Assembly (NCBI GenBank): GCA_009921265.1
Contig: RFYV01000005.1
Location: forward strand, 1 to 64,000
DNA: 64,000 bases
DNA from: Betaproteobacteria bacterium
GTDB taxonomy: Bacteria; Pseudomonadota; Gammaproteobacteria; Burkholderiales; Burkholderiaceae_C
Direction: 5' to 3'
The notes under the pieces were generated by a model. The model had not been told where the DNA came from, ran no database searches, and was given only the letters and a program-made list of their open reading frames with translations. The translations under genes and the position numbers were made by a program. Shown one piece after another: positions 1 to 9,749 of this stretch; the first letter of the stretch is position 1, and each line of letters opens with the position of its first letter.

Positions 1-138
1 AAGGTGGCGTCTGCAACTGCACCAGCAGTTACGCCTACAAAGGTCACTAAAAATCAAAAGCCAAGCGCTACGGTTTCAAAGGTCGCAAATAGAAATGCGA
101 CTGCCACGCAAACCAAAGCAACACCTGCAATTAAATAA
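1..138 (+). CDS. C-terminal tail of a Lys/Ala/Thr-rich protein (5' end outside window)
   Basis: The first reading frame is open from the window edge to a TAA at 136-138 and encodes about 45 residues made almost only of Ala, Thr, Lys, Val, Pro and Asn. Such basic, low-complexity tails occur on histone H1-like DNA-binding proteins and on several RNA-binding proteins of Burkholderiales. The rest of the gene is missing, so the family cannot be named. A hairpin terminator follows directly, which supports this being a real gene end. Confidence 0.55.
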   Translation, partial: KVASATAPAVTPTKVTKNQKPSATVSKVANRNATATQTKATPAIK

Positions 139-159
139 TTGAATTATCCAGCCATGGAG

Positions 160-186
160 CCCGCTCAATATTTTGAGCGGGTTAAA
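160..186 (+). terminator. Hairpin terminator after the first partial gene
   Basis: A 9-bp perfect inverted repeat (160-168 and 173-181, CCCGCTCAA / TTGAGCGGG) closes a 4-base loop. It starts 21 bases after the stop codon of the partial gene and is followed by an A/T-rich stretch. The T-run is weak, so termination efficiency is uncertain. It may also serve the convergent minus-strand gene that ends at 219. Confidence 0.6.
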
Positions 187-218
187 TTTGCATTGACTCG
201 CTGAGGTCTTAATCGCTT

Positions 219-551
219 TTAAGCTTTAGCCTTTTTAAAAAGCGAGGAGAGTTGTTTATAGTAACTTGTAGACGATGAAGTTAAATGAACATATTTTGTT
301 CTGCGATTATTATCTTTGAAAATAAATTCTATATGGCCGCCATTTAATAAATCACTGAGTTTGCGATGCAATGTGGCTGATGAGGCAATATGAGTAAGTG
401 ACATAACATCGCTCACAGTCATGGGTTCTTGGTTGTATTCGCTTAATGCAATTTCATCCAAAATTAATTTGGCTTCAGCTTCTAAGGCAGCATGATTATC
501 TTCAGCTGAAAACGCTTTGACCAAATTCAAGAAATTCAGATAGTAATTCAC
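219..551 (-). CDS. Small winged-helix (MarR-like) protein
   Basis: The 110-residue protein has a predicted helix-turn-helix core at about residues 44-68 (MTVSDVMSLTHIASSATLHR, then KLSDLLNGG) followed by a short beta wing containing KDNNRRTKYVHLT. This is the layout of a winged-helix DNA-binding domain of MarR type. It has no ligand domain and no clear dimerisation arms, so it may be a short transcription factor. It stands alone, convergent with the upstream gene and divergent from the deacetylase gene at 697. The target is unknown. The fold call is by motif only. Confidence 0.6.
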   Translation of the reverse strand: MNYYLNFLNLVKAFSAEDNHAALEAEAKLILDEIALSEYNQEPMTVSDVMSLTHIASSATLHRKLSDLLNGGHIEFIFKDNNRRTKYVHLTSSSTSYYKQLSSLFKKAKA

Positions 552-696
552 TATATTCTTACTTTCAAATGCTGAGTAGTATTTGTCGAAGGTATTTTAA
601 TTAAGTATTGAGTTTGGGTTGTCTCGGGTGCGTCACTTTTAATTCGTGAGAGAATCTGACTCAGTATAGTGATACTTTAGAAGACAAGTTGTACGC

Positions 697-1671
697 ATGA
701 ATAAAGTTGGTTTTTATACACACCCTGACTTTGAGGCTCACGAAATGGGCCCTGGGCATCCCGAATGTCCCGAAAGGCTGAGCTCTATTTTTAGATATTT
801 AGAAAAAACGCAGCTCATTAAGCAATTGCAAGTCACAGCCCCTCCATTGGCTGCTGTCGAAGACTTCAAATTGGCTCATGATGCAACTCATATCGATCGT
901 TTAGAAGAAATCAGTCATTTATTTGACGTCGATGTAGATGGTTATCCAAGATCCTATGTGCAGATTGATCCAGATACTGCTTTTAATCCCCATACTTGGC
1001 AAGCCGTTCGCCGAAGTGTGGGTGCGGCTTTGCACGCCACGGACGCTGTCATCGATGGGCGATTGGAGCAGGCTTTTTGCGCGGTGAGGCCACCAGGTCA
1101 TCATGCGGAGCATCGTAGGGCTATGGGTTTTTGCGTAGTAAATACGGTAGCCGTTGCTGTGAAACATGCTTTAGATGTGCGCAGCATAAAACGAGTTGCC
1201 GTGATTGATTTTGATGTGCATCATGGCAATGGCACTGAAAATATATTGTCTGACGATGACCGTGTATTGATGGTGGGGATTTTTCAGCATCCCTTTTATC
1301 CCTATTCGGGTTCTGACAGCGCATCTGACAATATGAAAAATATTCCCATTCCTGCGCGAACCGATGGAAAAAAAATTAGACAACTTATATCGGATCAATG
1401 GTTACCTGCCCTCCATGCGCACCAACCCGAGATGATCTTTATTAGTGCAGGTTTTGATGCGCACCGTGAAGATGATTTGGGCCAACTTGGCCTGGTTGAA
1501 GATGACTATGCTTGGATCACGCAATTGATTTGTAAGGTTGCCCAAGAGCATTCGGGTGGGCGAATTGTGTCTTGTTTAGAAGGTGGATATAACTTGAGTG
1601 CATTGGCCCGAAGCGTACATGCACATCTGAAAGTTTTGTTAGACTTTCAGATGAATTCTTCATTTGATTGA
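697..1671 (+). CDS. Histone deacetylase-family (acetylpolyamine/acyl-amide) deacylase
   Basis: The 324-residue protein is a full-length class II HDAC-like zinc hydrolase. It carries RPPGHHAE at 131-138 (catalytic His135-His136), DFDVHHGNG at 171-179 (zinc ligands Asp173 and His175), AGFDAHRED with Asp254 as the third ligand, and EGGYN at 295-299 with the oxyanion Tyr298. Bacterial members remove acyl groups from small amines or from proteins. It is followed without a gap by a formyltransferase-like gene, so the two are probably cotranscribed and may act on related N-acyl compounds; that link is inference. The substrate is not known. Confidence 0.88.
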   Translation: MNKVGFYTHPDFEAHEMGPGHPECPERLSSIFRYLEKTQLIKQLQVTAPPLAAVEDFKLAHDATHIDRLEEISHLFDVDVDGYPRSYVQIDPDTAFNPHTWQAVRRSVGAALHATDAVIDGRLEQAFCAVRPPGHHAEHRRAMGFCVVNTVAVAVKHALDVRSIKRVAVIDFDVHHGNGTENILSDDDRVLMVGIFQHPFYPYSGSDSASDNMKNIPIPARTDGKKIRQLISDQWLPALHAHQPEMIFISAGFDAHREDDLGQLGLVEDDYAWITQLICKVAQEHSGGRIVSCLEGGYNLSALARSVHAHLKVLLDFQMNSSFD

Positions 1672-1686
1672 TTGTGGGAGACAAAA

Positions 1687-2607
1687 TTGGCACGCATTGC
1701 AATGATTGGACAACAAGATTTTGGTAAGGCCGCTCTTGAGGCTTTTATAGCCCGTGGCGATACTGTTGTAGGTGTTTTTTGTAAACCCGAAAAACCAGGT
1801 GAGCGCCCTGATGCGCTTAGGCAAGCCGCTCAAAATGCAGGCGTTTCTGTTTTTCAGCTGCCTGATTTAAAAGGAGACGAGGCTCACAAAGCCATGCAAT
1901 CTTTAAATGCAGATATTTGCATCATGGCTTATGTGTTGCAATTTGCACCTCAATCATTGGTTGATATTCCAAAGCACGGAACAATTCAATACCATCCCTC
2001 TTTGTTACCCAAATACCGAGGTCCATCCTCCATCAATTGGCCTATTGCCTTTGGAGAAAAGCAAACGGGCTTAACTATTTTTAGACCCACGGATGGGCTC
2101 GATGAAGGCCCAGTGATTTTACAAAAAACTTGTGATATTGGACCCGATACCACATTGGGAGAAGTTTATTTCAATTCTTTATTTCCAATGGGTGTGCAAG
2201 CGCTGTTAGAAGCCTGTGATTTGGTGATCGCCGGGAAACACACACAAATGATTCAAAATGAATCACAGGCGAGCTATCAAGGTTGGTTTCGAGATGCGGA
2301 ATCTCAAATCAATTGGGCCAATCACATTGATCATGTTTACAACTTGATTCGCGCGTGCAACCCAGCTCCTGGTGCATGGGCGATATTGGGTAGTGAGAAG
2401 GTATTTATTTTCGATTGCAAAAAACACATAACTCATCGTTTTGAGCAAGTCAAAGGCAAGCCTGGCACCATCGCACACAAAACTCAGGATTCTTTTTTTC
2501 TCAATGCACAAGGTGGGCAAATTGAAGTGCTGCGCATCAAGCCAGAAAGCGGCTCCAAAATGAAGGCCGCTGAATTTATAGCGGCTAGGCCATCACTTTT
2601 TCAGTGA
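1687..2607 (+). CDS. Formyltransferase / 10-formyl-THF hydrolase-like protein
   Basis: About 306 residues with an N-terminal formyltransferase domain and a C-terminal Fmt-like domain. The active-site segment is QYHPSLLPKYRGPSSINW (His103 with this start), followed by GLDEGPV with Asp139. In Met-tRNA formyltransferase the position before the Tyr/His is usually Asn; here it is Gln, and the YHPS...INW wording is closer to the hydrolase domain of 10-formyltetrahydrofolate dehydrogenase. The open frame extends up to 1672, but GGGAG at 1676-1680 is six bases before TTG 1687, so TTG 1687 is chosen. The 3' end overlaps the convergent aminotransferase gene by 23 bases. A housekeeping fmt is expected elsewhere, so this is probably a paralogue. 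Confidence 0.75.
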   Translation: MARIAMIGQQDFGKAALEAFIARGDTVVGVFCKPEKPGERPDALRQAAQNAGVSVFQLPDLKGDEAHKAMQSLNADICIMAYVLQFAPQSLVDIPKHGTIQYHPSLLPKYRGPSSINWPIAFGEKQTGLTIFRPTDGLDEGPVILQKTCDIGPDTTLGEVYFNSLFPMGVQALLEACDLVIAGKHTQMIQNESQASYQGWFRDAESQINWANHIDHVYNLIRACNPAPGAWAILGSEKVFIFDCKKHITHRFEQVKGKPGTIAHKTQDSFFLNAQGGQIEVLRIKPESGSKMKAAEFIAARPSLFQ

Positions 2608-3748
2608 TCTTTTTTTCGACAAAACCTAGTTTGTCGAGCGCGTCGGCCAAGTGTTGAACACTGCGCTGTGGGTTGTGTAGTTTTTCGAGACCAAACAAAC
2701 CAATTCTGAATGTCATAAAGTCTGCGGGTTCATCGCACTGTAAGGGCACGCCTGCTGCTGTTTGCAAGCCGAGTGCCAAAAACTTTTTGCTGTTGTGAAC
2801 GTCTGCGTCTTTGGTGTAGCTCACCACCACCCCTGGCGCTTGGAAGGGCTTGGCTGCAACACTCACGATACCGCGTGATTCCAACAGTGTACGAACCTGT
2901 TGACCGATGTTGGCTTGTTCTTTGCAGACACGATCAAATCCGTAAGCGCGCGTTTCGGTCATCACTTCGCGCAAACGCGTGAGCGCGTCTGTTGGCATGG
3001 TGGTGTGATAGGCGTGACCGCCTTTTTCATAGGTCTCCATGATTTGAAGCCATTTTTTGAGGTCGCATGCAAAACTACTGCTGGTGGTTTGCTCGATAGC
3101 TTGACGTGCAAGCTCGCTCATCATGACCATGGCGCAAGACGGTGAACCACTCCAACCTTTTTGCGGTGCGCTAATGAGTACATCAACGCCGGTTTGTTTC
3201 ATGTTGACCCAAATCGCGCCTGATGCGATGCAATCAAGAGCCAAGAGTCCGCCCACTTTGTGCACTGCATTAGCCATTTTGAGAATGTAGTCATCAGGCA
3301 ATATCATGCCTGCGGATGTTTCAACATGAGGTGCAAAAACGACAGCTGGTTTTTCAATTTCGATTTGACGCACGACTTCTTCAATAGGGCAAGGAATCCA
3401 AGGAGATTGTGAATCTTGTGAAACGCGTCTGGCTTTTAAAACAATAGATGATGAAGCAATTTCGCCCATCTCTAATATTTGTGTCCAGCGATAGCTGAAC
3501 CATCCATTTCGAACAATCAAAACTTTTTTGTTGGTTGCAAATTGTCTGGCAACCGATTCCATTCCAAAAGTGCCACTGCCAGGAACAAGTGCAGTGGAGT
3601 GTGCGTGATATACCTCTTTGAGAATAGAGGAGATGTCTTTCATGACATGCTGGAAACGCACTGACATATGGTTGAGTGCGCGATCAGTGTAAACCACAGA
3701 AAATTCAAGAAGGCCATCGGGATCAATTTGGGGGAGTAAGCCGGGCAT
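2585..3748 (-). CDS. Class V PLP-dependent aminotransferase (alanine-glyoxylate / serine-pyruvate type)
   Basis: The 387-residue protein is a fold-type I aminotransferase of the small-molecule class V branch. It has the PGSGTFGMES cofactor-phosphate segment at about 57-66, the PLP-pyridine Asp172 in ALDCIASG, and the Schiff-base Lys197 in SAPQKGWSG. The length matches alanine-glyoxylate and serine-glyoxylate aminotransferases, which transfer an amino group to glyoxylate or pyruvate. The GGAG before ATG 3748 is well placed. It is monocistronic, with about 120 bases separating it from the enoyl-CoA hydratase gene upstream. The exact amino donor cannot be read from the sequence. Confidence 0.85.
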   Translation of the reverse strand: MPGLLPQIDPDGLLEFSVVYTDRALNHMSVRFQHVMKDISSILKEVYHAHSTALVPGSGTFGMESVARQFATNKKVLIVRNGWFSYRWTQILEMGEIASSSIVLKARRVSQDSQSPWIPCPIEEVVRQIEIEKPAVVFAPHVETSAGMILPDDYILKMANAVHKVGGLLALDCIASGAIWVNMKQTGVDVLISAPQKGWSGSPSCAMVMMSELARQAIEQTTSSSFACDLKKWLQIMETYEKGGHAYHTTMPTDALTRLREVMTETRAYGFDRVCKEQANIGQQVRTLLESRGIVSVAAKPFQAPGVVVSYTKDADVHNSKKFLALGLQTAAGVPLQCDEPADFMTFRIGLFGLEKLHNPQRSVQHLADALDKLGFVEKKITEKVMA

Positions 3749-3865
3749 ATGTCAAATCTCCATTTTGTCGTTAATTAAATCCTGCTCAAAAAACGAGCCG
3801 GATCATGATTGTATGAGAGAAATGAGAACTGTGCTGGGCGTCTAAAGCCGTCCTTTACAGGGGGG

Positions 3866-4645
3866 TTATTGGTTCTTAAATACTGGCTTGCGCTTGTTAA
3901 CAAAAGCGTCCATGCCTTCTTTTTGATCCTGGGTTGCAAAAAGCGCGTGGAATATGCGTCTCTCAAACATGACGCCGTCTGATAACCCGTTCTCATAAGC
4001 GCGATTGACTGATTCTTTGGCGGCTTTGATCGCTATTTGTGATTGTTCGCAAATCATCAGAGCGGTGGCCAATGCTTCATTCATCAATTGATCCAATGCG
4101 ACCACGCGACTGATGAGGCCGCTTCGCTCTGCTTCGATTGCATCCATCATGCGACCAGTTAACACCAAATCCATGGCTTTAGATTTGCCGATGGCACGTG
4201 GAAGCCTTTGTGTGCCACCCGCGCCTGGAATGATGCCTAGTTTGATTTCGGGTTGTCCAAACTTAGCGTTGTCGGCGGCAATAATGATGTCGCACATCAT
4301 GGCCAGCTCGCAACCGCCACCCAATGCAAAGCCACTCACCGCCGCAATCACTGGCTTGCGAATGCTGCGAATGGTTTCCCAATTGCTGGTGATGAAATCA
4401 TTTTTGTACGCTTCAGCAAATGTCAATTGGCTCATGGCAACTATATCGGCGCCAGCTGCAAATGCTTTTTCATTGCCAGTGATGATGATGCAACCAATAT
4501 GGGGGTTAGCGTCAAATGATTGAAGCGCAGCGCCTAATTCAGTCATGAGTTCGCCATTGAGTGCGTTGAGTTGCTTGGGCCGATTGAGTGTGATGACACC
4601 TACTTTATCGGCTTCTGTTTTGATTTGTATATTGACGTATGACAT
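3866..4645 (-). CDS. Enoyl-CoA hydratase (crotonase family)
   Basis: The protein has 259 residues from ATG 4645. The frame is open to 4678, but that would overlap the upstream gene and the sequence MSYVNIQIK is the usual family start. Crotonase motifs are complete: the CoA/oxyanion segment AFAAGADI (about 61-68), [11 protein letters not shown] with catalytic Glu113, and [19 protein letters not shown] with catalytic Glu133. Both glutamates being present predicts a true hydratase giving 3-hydroxyacyl-CoA in fatty- or aromatic-acid beta-oxidation. It is the last gene of a run that begins with the UbiH-like gene at 8745. Confidence 0.9.
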   Translation of the reverse strand: MSYVNIQIKTEADKVGVITLNRPKQLNALNGELMTELGAALQSFDANPHIGCIIITGNEKAFAAGADIVAMSQLTFAEAYKNDFITSNWETIRSIRKPVIAAVSGFALGGGCELAMMCDIIIAADNAKFGQPEIKLGIIPGAGGTQRLPRAIGKSKAMDLVLTGRMMDAIEAERSGLISRVVALDQLMNEALATALMICEQSQIAIKAAKESVNRAYENGLSDGVMFERRIFHALFATQDQKEGMDAFVNKRKPVFKNQ

Positions 4646-4659
4646 GATGAATCCAATGA

Positions 4660-6435
4660 TTAAGTGTTGACTAACCAAGACTCCAATTTTGAAATATTTT
4701 CAATGGAAAGTTTGATGTGTGGTTTTGTTTTGGGCGCTTGTAGGTTGATAGGAAGCTTAAGAATTTTTTGATCACGTGAAATCAATGCGGTGACTTGATG
4801 ATCGGGCCCAACAAGTATCAGTAAATCATCAAGCTTAGATATTCGCCACATGGCGGGTACTCGATTCTTTTTTTCTGTGATTTCAATTCCTATCCATTCA
4901 TCACCTGGTGCGAAACCGGCTTTTTCGCAAGGACTGTTGCTCAAAACGGTTTTGATTTGTATGCCATTGCTTTCGTTGACGCGCATGCCCAGTTGTTGAG
5001 CCAATGGTTCGCCTTCGTGGTGAACTTGCACGCCGTGTATTTGCAACAGAGAAAGAACAGGCAACTCATCCGTGCTGTGCACCCACGACTGAATATCGCG
5101 TTTCCAAGAGTGCCCCGTTAGTGTTTTTAAGACGTCCAATAGATCTTGTTCACTCATCGGACCTGCAGAACATTTTTTCCATAAAGCACGCATAACTTCA
5201 TCTAGGTTATGACCTGCAACCTGCAGCTTGAGATCTAAACACATCGCAATCAATGCGCCCTTGGTGTAGTAACTCACTGTCATGTTGGGCGTGTTTTCAT
5301 CTGCTCTGTAGTATTTGGTCCATGCTTCAAAACTTGATTGAGCAACGGTGTGAATATGTCTGCCTGGCGTTTGAAAGACTTGATGAATCGTTTTGTTGAT
5401 CAATTGAATGTATTGCGCATTGGTGATGAGATTGGCACGACGCACAATCAGATCGTCGTAATAACTGGTGAATCCTTCAAAAAACCAAAGCAGTCGGGTG
5501 TAATTTTCTTGCGCGTAGTCGTATGTTTCAAATTCAGTAGGACGTAGTCGTTTGACATTCCACGTATGAAAATATTCATGGCTGATTAAGCCTAATAAAG
5601 TGATGTAGCCGTCGCTGGCTTTGATGGCGCCTTTTCGTGGCAAGTCTGCACGCTTGCAAATCAGTGCTGTGCTGTTGCGATGTTCGAGTCCACCGTATCC
5701 ATCGCTCACCGCATTAAGCATGAACAAATAATTTTTGTGTGGCGGTTTGCCGTTTTTATGCCACATGCGAATAGCTGTTTCACAAATTTTTTGAGTGTCT
5801 TGCAAAAGACGCTCACCATCCATGGTGGGCGGCGCACCAGCAACAACAAAACGATGTGTCACGCCGCGCACAGTGAATTGTCCCGACCAAAAGTCCCCCA
5901 TCTCAACTGGGCAATCGACGAATTCATCGTAGTCTTGCGCTGTGTATTGACCAAAGCCCTTGGCGTCAATTTTGAGTGGCTTCAGCCCTGTTGCCAACTT
6001 CCAATTGCCGAGTGATTTGTTGGATTCAAAAGTAATGTAATGCGGTTGATGAGCAAGTTGTGGTGCGCGCATCAATAAACTCGTTCCGTTTAAAAAACCT
6101 CTTTGCATATCGAGCCATGCGGTGCGAACCGAGTTGTCTCGGGCATAGACTTGATAAATGACTTGAAGTGTTTGTTGATTTGAACAATCAACAACCCATG
6201 TCGACTTATTGGTTTGTGTTATGGCGCATTGCTGTTTCCTTTGACTTGCACTGATGGCGATGATTTGTTTTGAAAATTCACGCACCATATAACTACCTGC
6301 AATCCAAACGGGCATTTCAAGGGTTTGTTGATCAAGCGGTTGCGAAATCGTTAAAGTAATTTGATAGATATGCGCTTTGGGATTTTGGAGCTGTACTAAA
6401 TAGTGGACGGGAACAGCGTTCGATTTTTTTTTCAT
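4660..6435 (-). CDS. M61-family metallopeptidase with PDZ domain
   Basis: From ATG 6435 the protein has 591 residues. The frame is open to 6462, but ATG 6435 forms an ATGA overlap with the stop of the upstream gene. The order is an N-terminal beta domain, a thermolysin-like catalytic domain with HEYFH at 286-290 and the third zinc ligand Glu320 in [11 protein letters not shown], the family motif [10 protein letters not shown] at 247-256, and a C-terminal PDZ-like region near 470-560 containing [15 protein letters not shown]61 enzymes are glycyl/alanyl aminopeptidases. No signal peptide is visible, so it is probably cytoplasmic. Confidence 0.9.
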   Translation of the reverse strand: MKKKSNAVPVHYLVQLQNPKAHIYQITLTISQPLDQQTLEMPVWIAGSYMVREFSKQIIAISASQRKQQCAITQTNKSTWVVDCSNQQTLQVIYQVYARDNSVRTAWLDMQRGFLNGTSLLMRAPQLAHQPHYITFESNKSLGNWKLATGLKPLKIDAKGFGQYTAQDYDEFVDCPVEMGDFWSGQFTVRGVTHRFVVAGAPPTMDGERLLQDTQKICETAIRMWHKNGKPPHKNYLFMLNAVSDGYGGLEHRNSTALICKRADLPRKGAIKASDGYITLLGLISHEYFHTWNVKRLRPTEFETYDYAQENYTRLLWFFEGFTSYYDDLIVRRANLITNAQYIQLINKTIHQVFQTPGRHIHTVAQSSFEAWTKYYRADENTPNMTVSYYTKGALIAMCLDLKLQVAGHNLDEVMRALWKKCSAGPMSEQDLLDVLKTLTGHSWKRDIQSWVHSTDELPVLSLLQIHGVQVHHEGEPLAQQLGMRVNESNGIQIKTVLSNSPCEKAGFAPGDEWIGIEITEKKNRVPAMWRISKLDDLLILVGPDHQVTALISRDQKILKLPINLQAPKTKPHIKLSIENISKLESWLVNT

Positions 6436-6878
6436 CAAGTTGCACCTGCACCAATTAGACAAGCCAGTGTTGCAACAAAGGTGAGTCTAAATCGCAACGT
6501 CATCCATTGACGAAGACCCGATTGCGGCCAAGTTTTGCGATCAACCGCATAACAAGCAATGAGCAATAGACTTAAAACAACCAAGCCTGCATACGCAGGA
6601 AGTAAGAAAGCAATCCATGCCAAGAGGGAAGGGATCACGCCCCAAACGATATGAAATTTTTTATCAACGCATTGCTCTTGCAAGCCCAGTCCCCAATGAA
6701 TGCCGCCTAAAAACGAAACGATACTTGCGCCATACCCAGTGAGTGCCATTGCAACTAACGGATGTGCATTTTCATTGACTAAAAATAGTAATGCAGCCAA
6801 TACAACAAAAGGTATGAGGCCTGCATAGCCCAATCGCTCAATGCGTTGTTCTTGGTTTATTATTGGTGCTTCACTCAT
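6435..6878 (-). CDS. DUF3429-family inner-membrane protein
   Basis: The 147-residue protein has four to five hydrophobic segments and the family landmark FLGGIHWGLGL near residues 56-66. It resembles the DUF3429/TMEM69 group of small membrane proteins, whose function is not established. It lies six bases downstream of the DsbC-like gene and its stop overlaps the start of the M61 peptidase, so the three genes are translationally coupled. No catalytic residues can be assigned. Confidence 0.8.
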   Translation of the reverse strand: MSEAPIINQEQRIERLGYAGLIPFVVLAALLFLVNENAHPLVAMALTGYGASIVSFLGGIHWGLGLQEQCVDKKFHIVWGVIPSLLAWIAFLLPAYAGLVVLSLLLIACYAVDRKTWPQSGLRQWMTLRFRLTFVATLACLIGAGAT

Positions 6879-6884
6879 AAATAA

Positions 6885-7610
6885 TTAGGACTTGGAAGAT
6901 GTAAGGAATTTTTCAACTTGCGATGAGGTGATTGCACCAGGCACGCGTGTTCCATCTGTAAAAAGCAAAGTGGGCGTGCCATTGATTTTATTTTTTTGCC
7001 CAAAGGCTAGATTTCTTTGGATGGCTGCGGCGTCGCAATTACTGTTAGCTGTGAACATATCCTTTGTCATCAAGTCAATCCAAGCTTTTGCACGATCGCG
7101 GGCGCACCATACATTTTTTGATTTTTCCATGGATTCTGCGCTCAGAATGGGATATAAAAATAAATAGATAGTGATGTTGTCCACCGCTTGTAATTCACGC
7201 TCGAAGCGCTTGCAATAACCGCAATTGGGATCTTCAAAGATGGCTATTTTGCGCTCTCCGTTGCCACGCACAATCGTTACAGCATCTTTAATGGGCAACG
7301 CTTTGAAGTCAATTGCCAATAATTTATCGGTTCGTTCTTCGGTGAGATTCTTTTTTGTTTTGGTATCGGTGAGTGAACCGTCAAGCAAGTAGTTGCCTTC
7401 GCTATCGGTATAAAAAATTTCTGTTCCGTTGACGCGTACCTCGTACAGGCCTTGCATTGGCGTGCGTTTGATTTCTTCTATTTTTCCTAATTGTGGGATG
7501 CGGTCTAGAAGATTTTTTTTGATTAAGGCTTCTTGCCCCTGTGCAAAAACAAAAGTGATTTGCATGCCAACTATCAAAATAACCAGGTATTGAAATATAA
7601 ATTTTTTCAT
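6885..7610 (-). CDS. dsbC: DsbC-like periplasmic disulfide isomerase
   Basis: The 241-residue protein starts with a signal peptide ending near VFAQ (24). An N-terminal DsbC dimerisation domain covers about 25-90. A thioredoxin-fold domain follows, with CGYC at 130-133 and the cis-proline loop GTPTLLF near 210. A second cysteine pair (about 169 and 193) matches the structural disulfide of DsbC. The protein would reshuffle wrong disulfides in periplasmic proteins and be kept reduced by DsbD, which is not in this window. It lies 13 bases after the UbiH-like gene. Confidence 0.9.
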   Translation of the reverse strand: MKKFIFQYLVILIVGMQITFVFAQGQEALIKKNLLDRIPQLGKIEEIKRTPMQGLYEVRVNGTEIFYTDSEGNYLLDGSLTDTKTKKNLTEERTDKLLAIDFKALPIKDAVTIVRGNGERKIAIFEDPNCGYCKRFERELQAVDNITIYLFLYPILSAESMEKSKNVWCARDRAKAWIDLMTKDMFTANSNCDAAAIQRNLAFGQKNKINGTPTLLFTDGTRVPGAITSSQVEKFLTSSKS

Positions 7611-7623
7611 GAATTGCTTTCTT

Positions 7624-8745
7624 TTATTGCATCGCTTTTGTTGTGAGCCATTGTTTCAGTAATGGGGCTTGGTTTAAGCCATTTAATCCCCAGTTTCTTG
7701 CGGTCTGCGCCAATCGGTGAGGGTGAGCGAACAGTCTTTGTAACCCGTCGCACGCTATCCAAGTGGGCATTAAGTGCGCTTTGCAAGTTCTTTCATATTG
7801 CCGCAGTAAATGTCTGTCTCCTATGGGGCGCCAGTAATTGTGAGCATCTCTGGTTTTTAATACATCAGCTAATATTTGTACATCTGCCAATCCCACATTG
7901 AGACCCAAACCTGCTAAGGGGTGAATGGTATGAGCCGCGTCGCCAGCCAGCGCCCAAGCAGCGCCATTGGGCGCCAGGCCACACCATTGCTTAGCGTGTG
8001 ACAAATGCAAGGGCCAAGTGACGCGTTTTGAATGAAGTTGGAGGACGGCGCCAACTTGTTGACTGATTTGTTGAATTTTAGATATGAATTCTTCATCAGA
8101 AATAGAAATTAAAGAGGATGCTTTTTGAGTCGGCACAGACCATATGAGTGAAAGCTCTTTTCCGTGCATTCCTCCCATCGGAAGTAGGGCTAATATTTCA
8201 AGCTCTTGATTTTCGTTTTGAACAAACCATTGATGCGCAATTTGTTGATGGGGAAGGCTGGACAAAAGGCGCGCTGAAATCGCAGTTTGTGCATAGGGTA
8301 GCGTTTCGTACTCCACGCCTAATTCTTGTCGGGTAATACTATTTTTCCCTTCACAAATGACAGTGAGTGGCGCTGATTCGGGTTTTTCAATTTTTTGAAT
8401 ATTGGATTGAAATTCAATGGCTTGTAATAATTGTTTTTGTAAAACGCCAACGTCAACGACCCAAGCAAGGCTTTCGTGCGAAGGGGCATCAAATTGAATT
8501 TCACCGCCGTCATCGCCCCGCACTTGCATGCGCTCAATAGGCGTGGCGTGTTCTGGGCTTGGCCAACAGCGAACCGACTCGAGCAAGGCGCGCGAACGTG
8601 CATTGAGCGAGTAGGCCCGCACATCTTGGGCGGGGCTTTCGCCCGAGACCCATCCCACGCGCAGGCGCTGCTGGGCGAGTAACAAAGCCAAGGTGCCACC
8701 TACCATGCTGCCGCCACTAATACAAACGTCAAACTTGTTAGTCAT
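7624..8745 (-). CDS. UbiH/UbiF/VisC-family FAD monooxygenase
   Basis: The 373-residue flavoprotein has the N-terminal dinucleotide-binding motif GGSMVGG at 11-17 and the second FAD motif GDAAHTIHP at 268-276, followed by GLGLNVGLADV, the hallmark of the UbiH/COQ6 group. These enzymes hydroxylate the aromatic ring of ubiquinone precursors. Which ring position this member attacks cannot be told from motifs. It is the first gene of a five-gene minus-strand run, and its start faces the MOSC gene at 8805 across a 59-base divergent promoter region. Confidence 0.85.
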   Translation of the reverse strand: MTNKFDVCISGGSMVGGTLALLLAQQRLRVGWVSGESPAQDVRAYSLNARSRALLESVRCWPSPEHATPIERMQVRGDDGGEIQFDAPSHESLAWVVDVGVLQKQLLQAIEFQSNIQKIEKPESAPLTVICEGKNSITRQELGVEYETLPYAQTAISARLLSSLPHQQIAHQWFVQNENQELEILALLPMGGMHGKELSLIWSVPTQKASSLISISDEEFISKIQQISQQVGAVLQLHSKRVTWPLHLSHAKQWCGLAPNGAAWALAGDAAHTIHPLAGLGLNVGLADVQILADVLKTRDAHNYWRPIGDRHLLRQYERTCKAHLMPTWIACDGLQRLFAHPHRLAQTARNWGLNGLNQAPLLKQWLTTKAMQ

Positions 8746-8804
8746 GGGGCCATTGTAGAAGGGGTGACAATACTGGGGTTGAAGTCAATTGGAAACCTTT
8801 CACA

Positions 8805-9707
8805 ATGTCAGATATTCAAGCCCATATTTCACAACTTTGGATTTACCCCATTAAATCTTGCGGGGGCATTTCTGTTGAAGAGTCCATCCTCACACCCACT
8901 GGTTTGGAGTGGGATCGAAATTGGATGGTGGTCGACAAACGCGGTGAATTCATTTCGCAACGCGATTTGCCCAACATGGCGCTGATTCAACCCACCATGA
9001 GGCGCAGCGATATGGTCTTGCGCGCACCAGGTATGTTGGCATTGCATGTGGCTTTGTATGAAGTTGAAACTCCAACGCATGCGCAAGTATGGGATGACCG
9101 TGTCAAGGCCTTTGATATGGGCGATGTAGCTGGGCAATGGTTTAAAAGCTTTTTAACGCAAGATGAAAAAGGCAAAGCATTTGTCGAGCGAGAAGGTCCC
9201 TTGCGATTGGTTCGATTTGATCCCGATCATCGACGTGCAAGCTCGATCCAATGGACCAAAAAAGTGGCTGCGCAAACGCAATTTGCCGATGGTTTTCCGT
9301 TGTTGTTGTGTTCGCAAGCGTCGTTGGATGAATTGAATCAACGATTGACCAAGGCGGGTCATGCTGCTGTTGAGATGAATCGTTTTAGACCCAATGTGGT
9401 GATCACAGGTGTAGAGGCGCACGATGAAGATCGATTGGCGATGTTGAATATCCAAACTAATTTGAGAGTTGTGGATTTCCAACCCGTGAAGCCCTGCGGT
9501 CGTTGTTCTATTACCAATATTGATCCATTAACGGCTGAGTCGTCCCCTGAGGTGAGCGATATGCTTCAAACGTATCGACAAGATCCGCGACTGGATGGTT
9601 CGGTGACGTTTGGTATGAATACGATTGAAGTGCCGCCTTCTGAAGTGCATGAGGAGGAGCCTGTTTTGCGAGTGGGGCAAGCAGTTCAAGGGCAATGGGC
9701 TTTTTAA
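8805..9707 (+). CDS. MOSC domain protein with MOSC N-terminal barrel
   Basis: About 300 residues: a MOSC N-terminal beta-barrel (LWIYPIKSCGG at 11-21) followed by a MOSC domain with MNRFRPNVV at 191-199 and the KPCGRC motif with Cys231 and Cys234. MOSC proteins bind sulfur or molybdenum-cofactor sulfur; relatives include YcbX and mARC, which reduce N-hydroxylated compounds. No ferredoxin domain is fused at the C-terminus, unlike E. coli YcbX. It is transcribed alone ahead of ychF. Substrate unknown. Confidence 0.88.
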   Translation: MSDIQAHISQLWIYPIKSCGGISVEESILTPTGLEWDRNWMVVDKRGEFISQRDLPNMALIQPTMRRSDMVLRAPGMLALHVALYEVETPTHAQVWDDRVKAFDMGDVAGQWFKSFLTQDEKGKAFVEREGPLRLVRFDPDHRRASSIQWTKKVAAQTQFADGFPLLLCSQASLDELNQRLTKAGHAAVEMNRFRPNVVITGVEAHDEDRLAMLNIQTNLRVVDFQPVKPCGRCSITNIDPLTAESSPEVSDMLQTYRQDPRLDGSVTFGMNTIEVPPSEVHEEEPVLRVGQAVQGQWAF

Positions 9708-9749
9708 TCCGTCGATTAGTACAATAGCGGGTTATTCAGAGGATTTGTT

